Origin: Symbiodinium microadriaticum
Lineage: Eukaryota; Sar; Dinophyceae; Suessiales; Symbiodiniaceae
Assembly (NCBI GenBank): GCA_001939145.1
Contig: LSRX01000371.1
Span: 269,111 to 333,110, forward strand
Direction: 5' to 3'
DNA length: 64,000 bases
In this document: piece after piece, positions 41,967 to 53,597 of the stretch
Position numbering within the stretch: position 1 is the stretch's first letter
Layout: the number at the start of each line of letters is the position of its first letter
Notes under the pieces: model-generated
What the model saw: the letters and a program-made list of their open reading frames with translations, nothing else
Told to the model about the DNA's origin: nothing
Databases searched by the model: none
Translations under genes and position numbers: made by a program

Positions 41967-42664
41967 TTAAGCCATTTTAAGCCACTTCCTCTGTGGGCTT
42001 GGTCGTTCTAGTTGCATCCCCCATGGGCCATGCCCCATCCCTTTGTCGATGTGCGTGGGTTCGCCTTGCCGTGAGTATATCTGAGTTGCTGACACCGCGT
42101 AACCGCTGATATCCTGAATCTCGATGTAGACCTTGGACAATCTGACAACTTCGAGCACTCCCGTGCGAAGGTGGCAACGCGAGTGATTGTGGCTTCGACC
42201 ATGCTGTAGATGCGTTGCAAGAGCGAGTACTTGTTGGACTTCAGGTGTTCACCTGAGGTGAAGAGCTTTGTGAGCTGAAGTCTGGTGCTGCGGAACAAGG
42301 GCTCCACGGAGAGGAACGGCCGGACGGTTTGGCCTCTCAAGGATGACCAGAACATCCCCAGCCCTCTTCATGCCTGAACCTTCCCCCCTCGAGGCTGCAG
42401 CTGGCCCTCGACCATCTTCTTTAAGTTCTTTACCTCATCGAACCTTACGTGTGCAGGACAAGGACGTCCTAAGCCCCTCGTGCTCTTGTGCCCTGACACA
42501 GGTGACTGCAGCAACCTAGGACCCGAAGGCGGTTTTGTGCCCTGGCACATGCTTGCCACATCATATGCCTGCAGAGAATCCCACCCCATGTGGATAGTGA
42601 ATTTGTAGTCCCAGGTGTAATGAAAACCTGGCACCGGCTGCAAGGAGACCAGAACATGTGCCAT
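41967..42664 (-). CDS. Candidate exons, unassigned
   Basis: Minus-strand segments GLEVVRLSKVYIEIQDI-like (VLEVVRLSKVYIEIQDISGY, about 42158-42090) and KYSLLQRIYSMVEATITRV (about 42230-42175) appear separated by a small intron. Another frame at 42368-42664 reads FHYTWDYKFTIHMGWDSLQA and ends VRFDEVKNLKKMVEGQLQP before a stop at 42368. Composition is plausible but no family is recognised. Confidence 0.33.
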
Positions 42665-43134
42665 GCTTCATGTCAATCTCCTACAAGTATCTGTCAGCCG
42701 GCCTTCATCAAAATCCTCATGCCTCAGTCCGCCGATCTTTAGCTGATCCCGATCCAAACCAGTTTCAAACCAGTACAGCACTTTGCCAAAATGATGTTCT
42801 GAGGCTCGGGCGGGCGCAATGGGCCACTCTGTATGGACCTGGGAGCATCGTCGGATCCCTCGTCGTTCGCAGTCACGCCATTGTGAGATTGAGATGTCTG
42901 TGGCTGCCATTGCCATTTTTTGCAAACATTTCGCACTATGATCATCCACGTCAAGGCCCGGGCCCAAGGTAACCAAAAATCCGAATTGGTTCTGCTTGTC
43001 ATATTTGTTGTTGTGGTTATTGTTCGCTGTCGCTGCTTCTCCTGTCTTGGCGCTGGTATTGCTGCAGCTGCTGCTTCTTTGAGTGCTGCTACTTGTGCTA
43101 ACTACCACGGCCATCATCGGCATCGCTGCTAGGC

Positions 43135-43177
43135 AAGCAGCAGCAGCTGCTGCTGCTACTACTACTACCACCACCGG

Positions 43178-43241
<64 letters not shown>

Positions 43242-43246
43242 CACTA

Positions 43247-43298
<52 letters not shown>

Positions 43299-43323
43299 GA
43301 CTACTATTACGACTACTACTACG

Positions 43324-43367
<44 letters not shown>

Positions 43368-43590
43368 CACTACTACTACTACGACGCGACGACGACGACG
43401 ACCACCACCACCACCACCACCACCACCACCACCACCACTGACTACTACTCCTACTGCTCCTGCTCCTACTCCTTCTGCCGTACAACTACATAGTAACTAC
43501 TTTCTTCCTGTCCTTGCTAGAAACTACGGCTACAGCGACTACGACGACTACTGCGACGACGATGGCTACTGCTACTTCTTCTGCTCTCCT
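43135..43590. repeat. Compound trinucleotide repeat: TAC, ACG, ACC
   Basis: A GCA/GCT run (43135-43155) leads into an almost uninterrupted TAC array (about 43155-43380) with ACC and ACG interruptions. An ACG block (43380-43400), a pure ACC block (43401-43437) and degenerate TAC/GAC/ACG units to about 43590 follow. Depending on frame and strand the array would encode runs of Tyr, Thr, Val, Ser or Trp. I treat those as artefacts. Confidence 0.96.
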
Positions 43591-43599
43591 GGTGGGTAC

Positions 43600-44560
43600 A
43601 AGTGGTCATGACGGTAATACTACCTGGAAATATCATGGCATTACCGTCGTTTCGGGATCCGTCGCCGAGAGAAAACATGCCCCACAAGCGCTCGCAGACT
43701 GAGCAGGCTTCGGGTCTAGTCTAATTACTTCCTGTGCTTAACAGGGCGACGACTGTAATTTTCAATCTGCTTGAGGTGTGGAGTGTAGATGCAATTGAGG
43801 TTGCGAGAGGTCGCGCGTTTGGCGAAACACTTGCCAACCCACCCACCCCCCGCCCCCCTGCCCCACGAGTCCACGTGGGCACGGACTGCAAGCCTTGAAA
43901 CACCTACCGGCAAAGCATGGACAGAAGCAAAGGCTCAAAATGCTTCTTGGAGCTGTACTTCCTGATGTCGTCCGAAACATCGGATGGCCCCGAACCTCCC
44001 GGACTAGCCTTGGCTGCATGAGGAAACACGCGGACATCCAAGTGTGCCTCTGCAGAATTGCCTTCGGGTCATATCTAGTTCTGCTGCTCATCATGATCGC
44101 AAGGAACTGGAGAACCCTCTTACAAGTCTTTAAAAGTATCCTGCACATCTCCTGGATAAGCCTCAAAGCCCTGGACCTGCTTGCAATGGGGCCGTCAAGC
44201 TCTGTCGAGGTGATAGTGTGCGCATATTAATTGGGACTCATACAACTTTGCTGGGGATGACTGCTTGCGGCGTCTTGTGACCAACAGTGAATGGCACTAA
44301 GATTCTGCCCGATACTCCTGTCTCAGATTCCTGCAGCTGAATCTACTGCACTTGGCCAATATGCCAGACTGGGCACAGGGCTGATTTCAACCTCAGCGCT
44401 GGAAATTCGTGCACGCCATAGACCCAAGCCTCGGAGCATTCTACAATGCTGGTGCCTTTGCCAGATCAATTGTTCGCTCTGCCCGTCCGCAGTCAACAAA
44501 GTGGGTCTATGTCGCACGTGAGGCCTTGCAGTCCTCGCTTGGGAAAAAGTCGTGGAAGGC
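43600..44560. other. No secure gene; hydrophobic plus-strand frame noted
   Basis: A plus-strand frame at 43895-44230 contains a hydrophobic stretch (FGSYLVLLLIMIAR) followed by helical sequence. The overlapping minus-strand frame at 43762-44166 is also open. Neither carries a family motif, so strand and coding status are undecided. Confidence 0.3.
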
Positions 44561-44579
44561 TTCGCAGAAGATTAGGTTC

Positions 44580-45216
44580 TGCGACATCTGGCAAGTTGGC
44601 TGCAAATCGTGCTTGCGATTGAGGCAGCAGGAAACTGTTGATTCAAAGCTTGTCGATGACATGCCAACTCTGGCAAACTACGGTATGCCATGTGGTTTTG
44701 GGGTAAGTCTGGTAAGATATGATACGTCTGTATGCACGCGACTTCAAGAAGACCGGATTCGTGTGCTCTGGCGGTGGTTTCCTGCGTACTGTGTGGGATA
44801 GTCCTGCGGCTTTCCTGCTTTCGGCTCTGATTTCTCGTTCTGCAGCTAGCAGCGACTGGCAGTGGTTGTATTCCGCACATGGGGGCTGACGGAAGCCTGT
44901 GCCTACTAGGCCGCGCATGACACTCTGTGCCGATCTGCATCCAAATGCGATCAGGGTTTCCAGAATGAACCGGAATGGTGAACAGCATGTATTCAAGATC
45001 TTCTAAGATGGTAGCATGAACAGGAGACCACACAGGCTCGCTCAGTGCCACAGCATCCTCTGATGTCACGAATGTCTTACTTGCACAAGAGTGGTACAGG
45101 ATTTTCCGGCTCGAACAGCCAAGGCCAGCAAGCTGCCAGTTGCAAAGCTTTCCCGTCTTTTCCCCGCCTCCCAGCCCTCCTCGTCCAAACGACGAGCCCA
45201 TATGTCGCCTCGCCAA
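44580..45216 (-). CDS. Candidate exon, unassigned
   Basis: In a 214-codon minus-strand frame the segment TSEDAVALSEPVWSPVHATI followed by LEDLEYMLFTIPVHSGNPDR (about 45065-44945) looks like genuine protein, while the C-terminal half is Arg/His/Gln-rich and less so. A plus-strand frame at 45140-45400 is hydrophobic and also open, so the assignment is uncertain. No domain is recognised. Confidence 0.33.
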
Positions 45217-45229
45217 GGTTGCTGTGATT

Positions 45230-45936
45230 GTCTTGTCATTCTACATGACTGTGAGCAGGTTAAAAGAGCTCGAGCTGTTCCTACTGTGTATGCGAAGCAC
45301 GATCATCTCGGCCCTCTGCCGGAAGTTGCGTTTGCTAGGAAGACTTCCTCCAGCAGCAAGAGTTGCATTTGCATTCGTAGGCCGTAGGCTCAACGACTGA
45401 AGATTGCAGAAGCTTGGGAAGTACCAGCAAACGCCTGTCGTTGAGCAGCAGAGCCAAGGGAGCCCAACACCTCAATCACAGTAGCAGAAGGACGTGCCGA
45501 AGAACAAGAGTTGCTGAACGCACGGCTCAACTCTGCTCTGTTTTATTGCTCTGCAGCCTCCGCTATCTCAGATATGTCTGTGTCCGCCATCTCGCACTCC
45601 TCCGTGCTGTGCCAGAACTTGTCCAGGCACCATGCAGCCACGGCCGGGTGGAGCATACGAGCTAGCGAGTCACCTTTCAGCTGGATCCGTTATTCGGTTG
45701 TGTGTTCTGCCGACTTCACATTATTTGAGAGGGGTGAATTCGACCGAACACGCCTGTGTTTTGGACACCTAGCGGTTGACCTTATGCCCATCTCTCAGTT
45801 AACTGCTTGCTCAGACGTTCTTTGAATTACAACGCCTTCTGAGATTTACTGGTGACGATGCACCGAAATGCTGCAAGACATGACTCCGCCATAGTATAAC
45901 CTCATACCGGATCGCCCTAGCAAGTTCGGTGCCAGG
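45230..45936. other. No recognisable gene
   Basis: Short frames only. This is the 3' side of the NMNAT-like gene and may hold its last exon. Confidence 0.4.
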
Positions 45937-47078
45937 TCATGCGCACTCTTGTGCGAGGCTACACTCGAGGGCTAGCAAGCAACAGGTTGCCCTGAATGTC
46001 GCCGAGCAGCGGTCCCCACGTCTGAGCGAAGCACGGACTTCGGTAGCAGAGATGTCTGGCAGCTCAGGAGCTATATAGAAGTAAGGTGTGTTCCACACTC
46101 CGCATGACCGGGCACCAGTGATGACCTTGGCAGTCCAGCCAGGACGACCGATTGTGAAGTACCTGGCTGTCTCGGAGGCCCATTCCCACTTCTCATATTT
46201 GACGACATCATCTGCACCATTCAGATAATATTGGATGAAATTCAGACGTTTCCATCTGCTCTCTTCCTGTAGCTCGTGCATTGCTACCGCCTCTGGTAGG
46301 TTGCTGAGTCCCATCCAGGACAAGTCTCGCGTTGCGAGCTCGACCAGATGTGCACGATCCCACCAGGATAAGAACCACGAGTCCTCCTCTATCCACTGAA
46401 ACTTGTGCCAAAGGGCACTGTCCGAGTTCAGGGACAAAAGACCCAAACACTCTGCAAAGTGAGGTGCGCCGGGCGGGCGGATCATGCTGTTGCCGCACAG
46501 GATGTTTCTCGCCCTCTGGAACCTTGGAACTATTGTTTTCATCGGTTCGGGTAGTCTGATGAACCAAATACAAGTTTTCGCAAGCTTCCGGGCTCATGAC
46601 GAAATGCCCTCAAGCTCTCTGGAGGTCGCTCTTCCAGTTTTCGGACTACTACAAGGGGATTGGGAGGTCCAGCTACTGCTTTGCATTGCGCTGCCTCTGC
46701 CCGAAAGAGAGCCAGGCAGCGAAGAACAGTCACTAGTCGATGCAGAAGACTATGTGCTTCGCTCACGAGGAGGCAGTGCTACGAGTTTGTTCTGAAGGGT
46801 TCACGTAAAACAGGGCTTGTGCTCCCCGAGTCGGACTGACTCATCGTCCCAAAGACCATGCACGGACCAAACGGCGGCCAAGCAAAGGGCCATAGGGCAC
46901 AACCACCGTACCAACCAGAAGCTTAGTCTCAAACTACTTACAGCCTTATTACCATGCGTTGTTACTGAATGTGAGACAAACTGCATTTCGCAATGCGCAA
47001 GTGTCACGGGGCAGCACGAGCCCTGCATCGTCAGCACCGCCACGTAGCTGCCATCCTTCCGCACTATGTATCTAAGAA
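45937..47078 (-). CDS. Nicotinamide/nicotinate mononucleotide adenylyltransferase-like protein (NAD synthesis), two or more exons
   Basis: The likely reaction is NMN or NaMN plus ATP to NAD or NaAD. The first exon reads DGSYVAVLTMQGSCCPVTLAHC then EM and ends at 46985. PVTLAH fits the eukaryotic NMNAT nucleotide-binding motif GSFNPxTxxH, where threonine replaces the first histidine of the HxGH signature. The second exon starts at 46522 with FQRARNILCG and carries a middle region with YYLNGADDVVKYEKWEWASE and YFTIGRPGWTAKVI, matching the GaDxxxxxxxW segment. It then has ISATEVRASLRRGD, matching the family's ISSTxxR motif. Removing 46523-46984 (GC-AG, 462 bp) joins them in frame. The two cysteines in GSCCP replace the usual Phe-Asn. 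The stop at 45937 may not be the true end, because the sequence after RRGD loses family character. Confidence 0.75.
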
Positions 47079-47084
47079 TTGCTT

Positions 47085-47943
47085 CGCCTGACGGCTATTG
47101 AAAGTGCACACTGTTGCATTCCAGACTTCTACGGACGACACACCTGTATATTCGAACACAAATTTAATGTCTTTCAGAGGGCTGCTTGTCCCTCACCAAG
47201 CATCTATCACTTCTATAAGTACTACTAGGTAAATGTAGTGCTACGGAGGGAAACAACCGCCAGATTGCCAAAGGAGGCAACTTCAAAACCGAAGTTCAAA
47301 AGATGCAAAGCGGGCCCCAGCCTGGATGCAAAACGGAACAAATTCAGTGCTAATGTTGCAATAGTGTTGCATCACCCTCGATTCAGACTGAGCCTAAGAA
47401 GGCTCATCGAGTGCAACATCTCGCTCTTTGCACGACTTCTGCCCTTGCTTTGCAGCAGCGTCTGCTTCAAATATCCGCATACACATGCTAGCATCCCAAG
47501 TTCATGTGTCGGCTCTTTTCTGCCCAAGCCTGGTGCAGCCTACAGAGTCATCATCTTCATTTTGCATTCTGTCTGGAAACCTGTCTGTCCTGCAAGTTGC
47601 TCAGCAGCGGCTCGAACTTGCTGTGCAATGCGTCGTTTGCCATGTTCAGGTGGCATGCCACCACTGGGGACGCTACGTAGCTGTTAAAGACGTCAGTTGC
47701 TGCGACGTTGCAGGTCTGTACGCCTCTTGTCTTCTATTTTTCTGCAAGCGGTGCAGTACCAGACTCGCCATGTGAAGCCGGCACACGTGTCAAAGACTCA
47801 CGTCTCACATGATTGCCTTCAAGTTTTGTTATGGGATGGGGGATTTGTTTTCAGCCTATGAGGCAAGCAGCTTGAAGGGCAAATTTGCACCACCACTCAG
47901 CAACCAAGCTTGGAAAAGCACTTGTGCAGCTGGGTTCGCCGAG
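47085..47943. other. No recognisable gene
   Basis: Short frames occur on both strands. A minus-strand helical segment (KRRIAQQVRAAAEQLAG) near 47630 is the only protein-like piece, and it has a competing frame. Confidence 0.4.
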
Positions 47944-48930
47944 CTAACTCGCGCACAGGCTGCGGCTGGCTTTGGATTCCTGGGTTCCGCACGGACTCGC
48001 GGAGCATCGCTGACATGCAGCCGTAGTCCGATGCCTGACCGCAGTCGAAAAGACATCTTGCCAAGGAAGACTCGAAACATCTCCCCTCATGTGCTTGCAC
48101 CGTTGGAGTTCGTGCGTAGACACAGTGCAGTCGAAGGGGATCTCTGTATCGGTCTTGTGTGCTTTTCGAGCTTTTTGCTTCACGGCATCTCCAGGTCGAA
48201 CCTGTTGGTGCTGCAAAGATGATGTGCCGAGCAAGCAAAATCCTTCGCCCTCTATATCCCACTCTATGACTCTCGACCAACCACTCCCCAGCTGGTGCAT
48301 CAATGATCTAGCAGAGCTCGGTCTGGCACATCGGTTCACCAGGCATGAGTCCAGCGAACTCAGGAACAGCCGGTGAAAGTAGCAATGCTTTGATATGCTC
48401 CTCCGCTTAACACAGGTCATGCACAATATGCATTCGGACGCCCGAACTCGTTCAAGAGACACGGGCTTGGAAAAGAGTAAAGCAATCCAGTCCGCGAGGC
48501 TTGCCCGAGCAGATGCCTTGCATGCTCGGCGAGCCACGCCCTGAACTTCGTTTGGTGGCGATCTGCGTTTCACGCTTGATGGTCGTGAGCGCTCACCCTC
48601 AACATGGCGTACTCCTGTGGCAAACGCAGGATGTGACTGAGAAGCGCCGAGTGCAATCAACGCTTGAATGTCCTTCACGGGCACGCACTGCGCCCGGAGA
48701 GCATTCAAGCAGTACCTGCAAGGTGTCAGGCCAAACTTGACGCAAACATTTTGACTGGCCCCAGACCTCATAAGGATACCATTGTAGATCACATTCAGGA
48801 TAGAGGTGGCGCAGGATGCGACATGCAAGCCAAGCGCCCCCATACCGTAGTGAAACCTGTGAGCGAGTCCGCCACATGCAGTGCACTCGCATATGTCAAC
48901 CAGTTTCGGCCGCGATGCCCCAGCAGCCAA
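47944..48930 (-). CDS. Unassigned 328-codon open frame
   Basis: This is the second-longest continuous frame of the window and is on the same strand as the named genes. The N-terminal half (residues about 1-110) contains several cysteine pairs (CECTACGG; CVKFGLTPCRYCLNAL) and reads like folded protein. The C-terminal part is Arg/Cys/Ser-rich and may be non-coding. No zinc-finger consensus is met and no domain is recognised. It may include retained introns. Confidence 0.38.
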   Translation of the reverse strand: MAAGASRPKLVDICECTACGGLAHRFHYGMGALGLHVASCATSILNVIYNGILMRSGASQNVCVKFGLTPCRYCLNALRAQCVPVKDIQALIALGASQSHPAFATGVRHVEGERSRPSSVKRRSPPNEVQGVARRACKASARASLADWIALLFSKPVSLERVRASECILCMTCVKRRSISKHCYFHRLFLSSLDSCLVNRCARPSSARSLMHQLGSGWSRVIEWDIEGEGFCLLGTSSLQHQQVRPGDAVKQKARKAHKTDTEIPFDCTVSTHELQRCKHMRGDVSSLPWQDVFSTAVRHRTTAACQRCSASPCGTQESKASRSLCAS

Positions 48931-49738
48931 GCTCCAGGAAGCTGCACCACCTCAAGATCGAAGACTTGTCAAAGGAGCTCGGTGCTGCTTTACATGCGGC
49001 GTAGCATTGTGTGCGGGATTCCGGGCTATGACCCTTGCCCCGACACTAGGGCACCGGGCCCACTGAAATGCAAATAGTCCTGCCGAGACTGCTCCTTGCC
49101 GCCCCAATCCAGCGAAGACACCGCTACACAAACTGTTCGCCTTGGAACTTCTTGGAACGGGTCTCGATACAAAGCAACTGCCGCCAATCATCCGACTAAG
49201 ATCTTAGGCGCCTGCCCCATCAGCCAAGAGTTGCAGAAGTACGCAAGGAAGCAAACCTCGACGCCGGATTTGGCTGGTAAGCTCTTGAAGAACACCGCTT
49301 GCGAGCAAGTGTGATCTGAGCCAAGCAGCGTAGAAAAATACTTTGAGTTGAAGCTTCGTCAGGCAGAAGTGCGTGGGCCAACCTGGCTCTTGCAGTCACT
49401 CCCCAAATTGCTTTGCAAGCTTCACCGTAAATCTACACGCGAGTAGGTTTCAAGACCAATATCCTAAAACAACATGATCAAGGCAGCTTCTTCTGTGTTG
49501 CAAGCGATAAAAATCCGCATCGATGCCCTCACGCTATGCAGCCGAGAAACTGATGCCGATAAACCAAGCAACCCCACACAAGTGCACCACACATGATGAT
49601 CGTCAGCTTCATGCATGCCTCCCCAGGCACACTCTGTTTGATGCATGGGCCCGGCTTGCATGTGCATGCACTTTCACCAGCCCATTGGCGCATGCATGCT
49701 TATGCACATCCGTACGCGTGCTTACACAGTAACGATAG

Positions 49739-49781
49739 GAGTGAGAGAGGGAGGGAGAGAGAGAGAGAGAGAAAGAGAGCA
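49739..49781. repeat. (GA)n simple repeat
   Basis: Purine tract of GAGA with GGGA interruptions. Confidence 0.95.
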
Positions 49782-50224
49782 CTCTATCTTGCAGCACTGC
49801 ATCACCAGGGGTGGTATCTCCACGTTCGCGGGTCCACATCTTGTGGCAATGCTGCATCACGGCAGTAAACATTCCCTTTGGCATCTCCGCCGTTTGCGCC
49901 ACTGCTTCAAAGGGATAAGTACACAACTCTCCGCTGAGGGTCAAGGGCTCAACTGCTCCGTTTGGGCTTGATATCACTGCGTGCTATCTCCCCGTTTCGT
50001 GGTCTACATCTTTGCAGTCTTTGCACTGGCAGTTCTGGGTGCATTCGCCCGGCACATCACGTCAATCCTCCACCCAACACGACAGATTGAAGAATCTGTA
50101 AACAAATCTGTTCATGTCTCTGCTTGTGTACCGGTTTAAATTATACGCGCACCTGCCTAAATAGTTGTTGTCACACGTGTTTCCCAGCACTGGCACCTGC
50201 ACCACGACGAACACTGCGTCCAAG

Positions 50225-50760
50225 TCCTTTCGGCCAACAGCTGCCCCGACCAACGCAGTTGCGGCTTTGGGAGCACCCCTGACCATCAGGAATGCCCAGT
50301 CCGAAGCCTTAGGCTCCAAGAATGTAGCGAGTCTAAGACTGGGGTCGACTCAGCAGACAAGCACCGTCTAGAGCTCTCTCGATTCATCGCTTTCACTTTC
50401 AAAACTCCTCGTGGCAGTTCGAGAACAGCCTTCTCAGACACGGCACACTTGTTGCTGCGACGTGTGCCTTAGGTGGTGGGTATTTCGCCTTCATGCATGG
50501 AAGCCATGACTCTCATGACCGACGTTGCCGACTTGGAGCTGCGAGCTGGGTCTGGCTGTGCAGGCCACCGGCCAGCAAGGTCAAGATCTCGTACGCCCAC
50601 CAGTCGAAGCCGTACATAGCCACGCTTGGCACGCCAATAACTGCATAGGATGCCAGTCCTGGCCACTGGAACTGCCAGGACTGCACAGCATCTCGGCTCC
50701 TGGACCTTCCCAACATTTTTTTGATTTGATGCGCCATGCTTGAGAATTGGGCGGTCTCTC
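50225..50760 (-). CDS. MATE-family multidrug/toxin extrusion transporter, partial
   Basis: This is an integral membrane antiporter fragment. The exon at about 50690-50550 reads WQFQWPGLASYAVIGVPSVA then MYGFDWWAYEILTLLAGGL. That matches the mid-protein MATE helix with the consensus E/DWWAFEIxxLLSGLL. A further exon starts at 50279 after a cag acceptor and reads GAPKAATALVGAAVGRKDLD, matching the PxGxxxAAxxxVGNxxGxxD loop-helix motif that follows in MATE proteins. The intervening segment must be spliced. N-terminal helices were not identified with confidence; hydrophobic frames at 51.6-51.9 kb might contribute. The substrate is unknown. Confidence 0.72.
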
Positions 50761-50899
50761 TGTGCATGTCCTTTCCAGGTGAGCGCGGATGACTCCCAGA
50801 TTCTCCACCAGCCCACGCAGCTCGGTGTTGGCAGCAGCCATGTCAAATAGCCTTACGCGGCATACGCGAATAGATGCGAACAAAGATGCCACACTCTTG

Positions 50900-51600
50900 T
50901 GAACTCCCTTGTAATCGGAGAGGCGGAGTCAGAATTTCCGAAAGTTCCCTTCCCTCGACCCACTGGCCTGCCAACAGCAGGAAAGAAAGCCCGGACTTCA
51001 CGGAAAAGGCGATCCCAATTGCGAAGAGGGGATCGAGGGAAGTCCTCAATTGACAGCAGCCACCCGAACAACGAGGCCAGGAAGGGAGCTGGGGCTCTGG
51101 CCCTTCCAGTAGCAGGACGCACATGATAAAGTGGCATGGCACGGAAGCGCATAAGACCCACAGACCTGCGGGCCGGACTTTCTAGATCCCCACTTCACCG
51201 TGCCTTTCGATTGACAACCACATGCAATTGCACACTCCTGGTGACGGGATTTGCTGGTTCATCAAGAACTTCCTCAATGAGTCGTACCTTGGCTAGCAAC
51301 GCACTGTTCCATAGATTGTGTGGCCCAGCTTTTTTTGGTCCAAAGGAGCTTTTGCTGTAACGGCCCGGAGGCAGACGGTAATGACTTGCCGCATAGCTGC
51401 TGAAATTCCAGCCAAACTCCAGGAACACATGCGAGCACATACCTTTGCTGCGTTTCAGCAACAAGCTGCGAAAAGATGCGCTCGTTTGGGTTTCGTTTCT
51501 GGGCAGTAGTCTCAGTGAAAACAATGGACTTCTGGTGATCTCATTCTGTTTGTCTACCCAATGGTCATTGTTGCATTTGTCATGCCTGTCGTGGCCTTTG
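50900..51600. other. No secure coding assignment
   Basis: Minus-strand frames (for example NSALLAKVRLIEEVLDEPAN at about 51290) are helical but lack motifs. This is where the N-terminal exons of the MATE gene would be expected. Confidence 0.35.
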
Positions 51601-51689
51601 GTCTGCTTTCAGAAAACAGGCACCGAGAAGCTTAAACGTCTCGGCAGCGAGCTCCTCATTCGCACAGTTGATCCAAACAAGCAGCGCCT

Positions 51690-51900
51690 GCAGTTCTCAT
51701 TGTGGCTTGCAATCAAACTGACACGAAGCGGCCTAAACAAATTCAGCAATTTTGAGCAGCAGCGCCACATCGGCAAGCCAACGTGGCCAAGCAAATCTCG
51801 TAAACAGTACATGACAAGTCCAATGAATGCAAACGCTGGCGACATTATGGTGAGGGTAGTTACGAAAGAGGCAACACTATGCCAGTAATTACTTGACAAG
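51690..51900 (-). CDS. Candidate hydrophobic exon
   Basis: A minus-strand frame reads NYWHSVASFVTTLTIMSPAF followed by AFIGLVMYCLRDLLGHVG, one or two membrane-spanning segments, then a basic stretch (LLNLFRPLRVSL). It could be part of the MATE gene or of a separate membrane protein. Confidence 0.35.
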
Positions 51901-52289
51901 CCTTCCAGTTCCATCCTTGGAAGCTCAAACGAGGGAGGCTGGCACGGACAAATCCCCGCCTCTGTCTGTAGAAGCAGCAACGTGCATGCTGCAGACAACA
52001 GCAGCATCCAAATCTGGCAACAGTTGAGGTGCTCCCTGGCTTTCCGATGATCTTGCACACCGTAGGCTTGCGACACCAGCGTGTCTTGGGCCCCTGCCGA
52101 TGCGAATGGGCAGTGGGGGTGCAATAATCATGAACCATATTCAGCGTATCAGAACAGAAACCAAGAAATATCAGTCGTTTCTCTTTTTGATTTGATATCT
52201 CTGCAGCTATTTCTTCTGCTTGATTCTGTAGCATGGGCACTTCGGCAAGCCCCGCCCCTCCCAGTTTCATTTCGCCAGTCGGCCTGACC

Positions 52290-52620
52290 AGCCTGATTTG
52301 ATGACAATGGCCACGCACACCACCACAGTGTTGCCCAGGCCCACAGCACCGACTCGCATCGTTGCTTCCGCTTCATCCTGACAAGCAAAGCTCCGCAGGA
52401 AACAGTTCGGTATTGAAGGTCTAAGCAAGTCGATGTGGCCTCTAGTCAAGGCATAGGTCGGCACAGCAAAGTGTGTGTTTCCCACTACCGGTGGACACAA
52501 CTAAGGCATCTGAGTAAATTCTTAGTAGGTTTCTGAACAACTTACAGTCCGAGCATCTGGACTGCCACCATGTGCGGCGGCCCATATCGGCACCACAGTG
52601 GCTGCGCCTCTCATGGAGCA
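52290..52620 (-). CDS. Possible ankyrin-like exons followed by a hydrophobic segment
   Basis: Two minus-strand segments echo the ankyrin consensus (xTPLxxAxxxGHxxLL): VVPIWAAAHGG at about 52595 and AVPTYALTRGHIDLLR at about 52475-52430. A hydrophobic stretch (GLGNTVVVCVAIVI) lies at about 52330. Only two imperfect units are visible and they are in separate exons, so this is tentative. Confidence 0.28.
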
Positions 52621-52759
52621 GCTACAGCCTTCTTCTTCGCCAAAGGAAACCTCCAAGGAGCCGACCTTCTAAGGCATAGGCAGCAGTAACTGGCACCACG
52701 AAGCGGAGGATTTGCCTGGCGATGACTTGATAGTTTGTATAGTTTGGTGGTCATGATTT

Positions 52760-53163
52760 CCCATATACACCGTGTCAGGGCTGGCATCCTGGCGCTCCAT
52801 CTTCTTCTCTTCTTCCGAACGACACGCATATACTTTTCCAAATCTCCCCTTTCGCCCCTCCGGACCTCAGAAGTACTGGCCCGTCAGCTTGCGTATCCGC
52901 CGCAAGTCTAGCCATGCCGGCATGCCCAAGCTGGGCTCTGAAACAGCTTTCCGGTGGTGATTGCTGTTTTTTGCGATCAAACGGGCTGGATGTGTCGACT
53001 TCCTCTTGAGTTTGCCGAGAATGTCTTCAATAATTAGTGTTTTGATCTGTGTTGCACTTTGTCTACATTGTCTTGGCTGGGTTCGTTTCAAGGTGTCAAG
53101 TCCTATCTCGCGTCTGCGTCTGGTCATCCGAGCAGCTCGCGGAAGTACAACGTGGCCGAGCAT
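52760..53163 (-). CDS. Candidate exons with a protein-kinase-like glycine loop
   Basis: The minus-strand frame at 52867-53163 contains ATQIKTLIIEDILGKLKRK and ends LDLRRIRKLTGQYF. In another frame just downstream (52858-52760) is GRKGRFGKVYACRSEEEKKM, which resembles a kinase nucleotide-binding loop (GxGxFGxVYA). A small intron joining DLRRIRKL to the loop would give a kinase-like start, but its edges would be non-canonical and no HRD or DFG motif was found. Low confidence. Confidence 0.28.
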
Positions 53164-53597
53164 GCAGGGTCGGGAACCGCGGCACCGCAGAAATTAACAT
53201 CGATCAGGTGCGTTTACTTAGGAATCCTGGGTGCTGGCAGGCTTGCCTTCTTCTTGTCACTTTGCTGAGGGTTTGCCGTATCTGGCCAGACCTTATCAGC
53301 AGTGGCTCTGACAATTCGATGTGGCAGGATGTGTTGTACCGGCTGTACAGTAAATGCTGGCGGTGCCTTGGCCTGCTGTTCGCCACTACCCATACTATCC
53401 CATACCGAGCATGATGTCTCACGCAGATGTCGATTGGCAACACCCCGAGACGAAGAAGCAAAAGACTGACATGTACGAACACGAAGCTGATCCGCCCTGA
53501 AAAGCCCCACGGTGGTAATTGCGGCTCTTCAGCCCAGTCGCCGTCCAGCGCTCCACACCTGGAGCTTCAACTCATCCCAGTATACTAAGAGCACACA

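Noticed and set aside
43083-43493. Long open frames encoding poly-Tyr/Thr on the plus strand and poly-Val or Ser/Trp on the minus strand
   Set aside because: They are direct products of the trinucleotide repeat; no flanking coding sequence supports them.
50469-50846. ATSVMRV near 50510 as the MATE motif ATSVRVGN
   Set aside because: It lacks the following Gly-Asn and Gly-rich segment; the better match is AATALVGAAVGRKD at about 50265.
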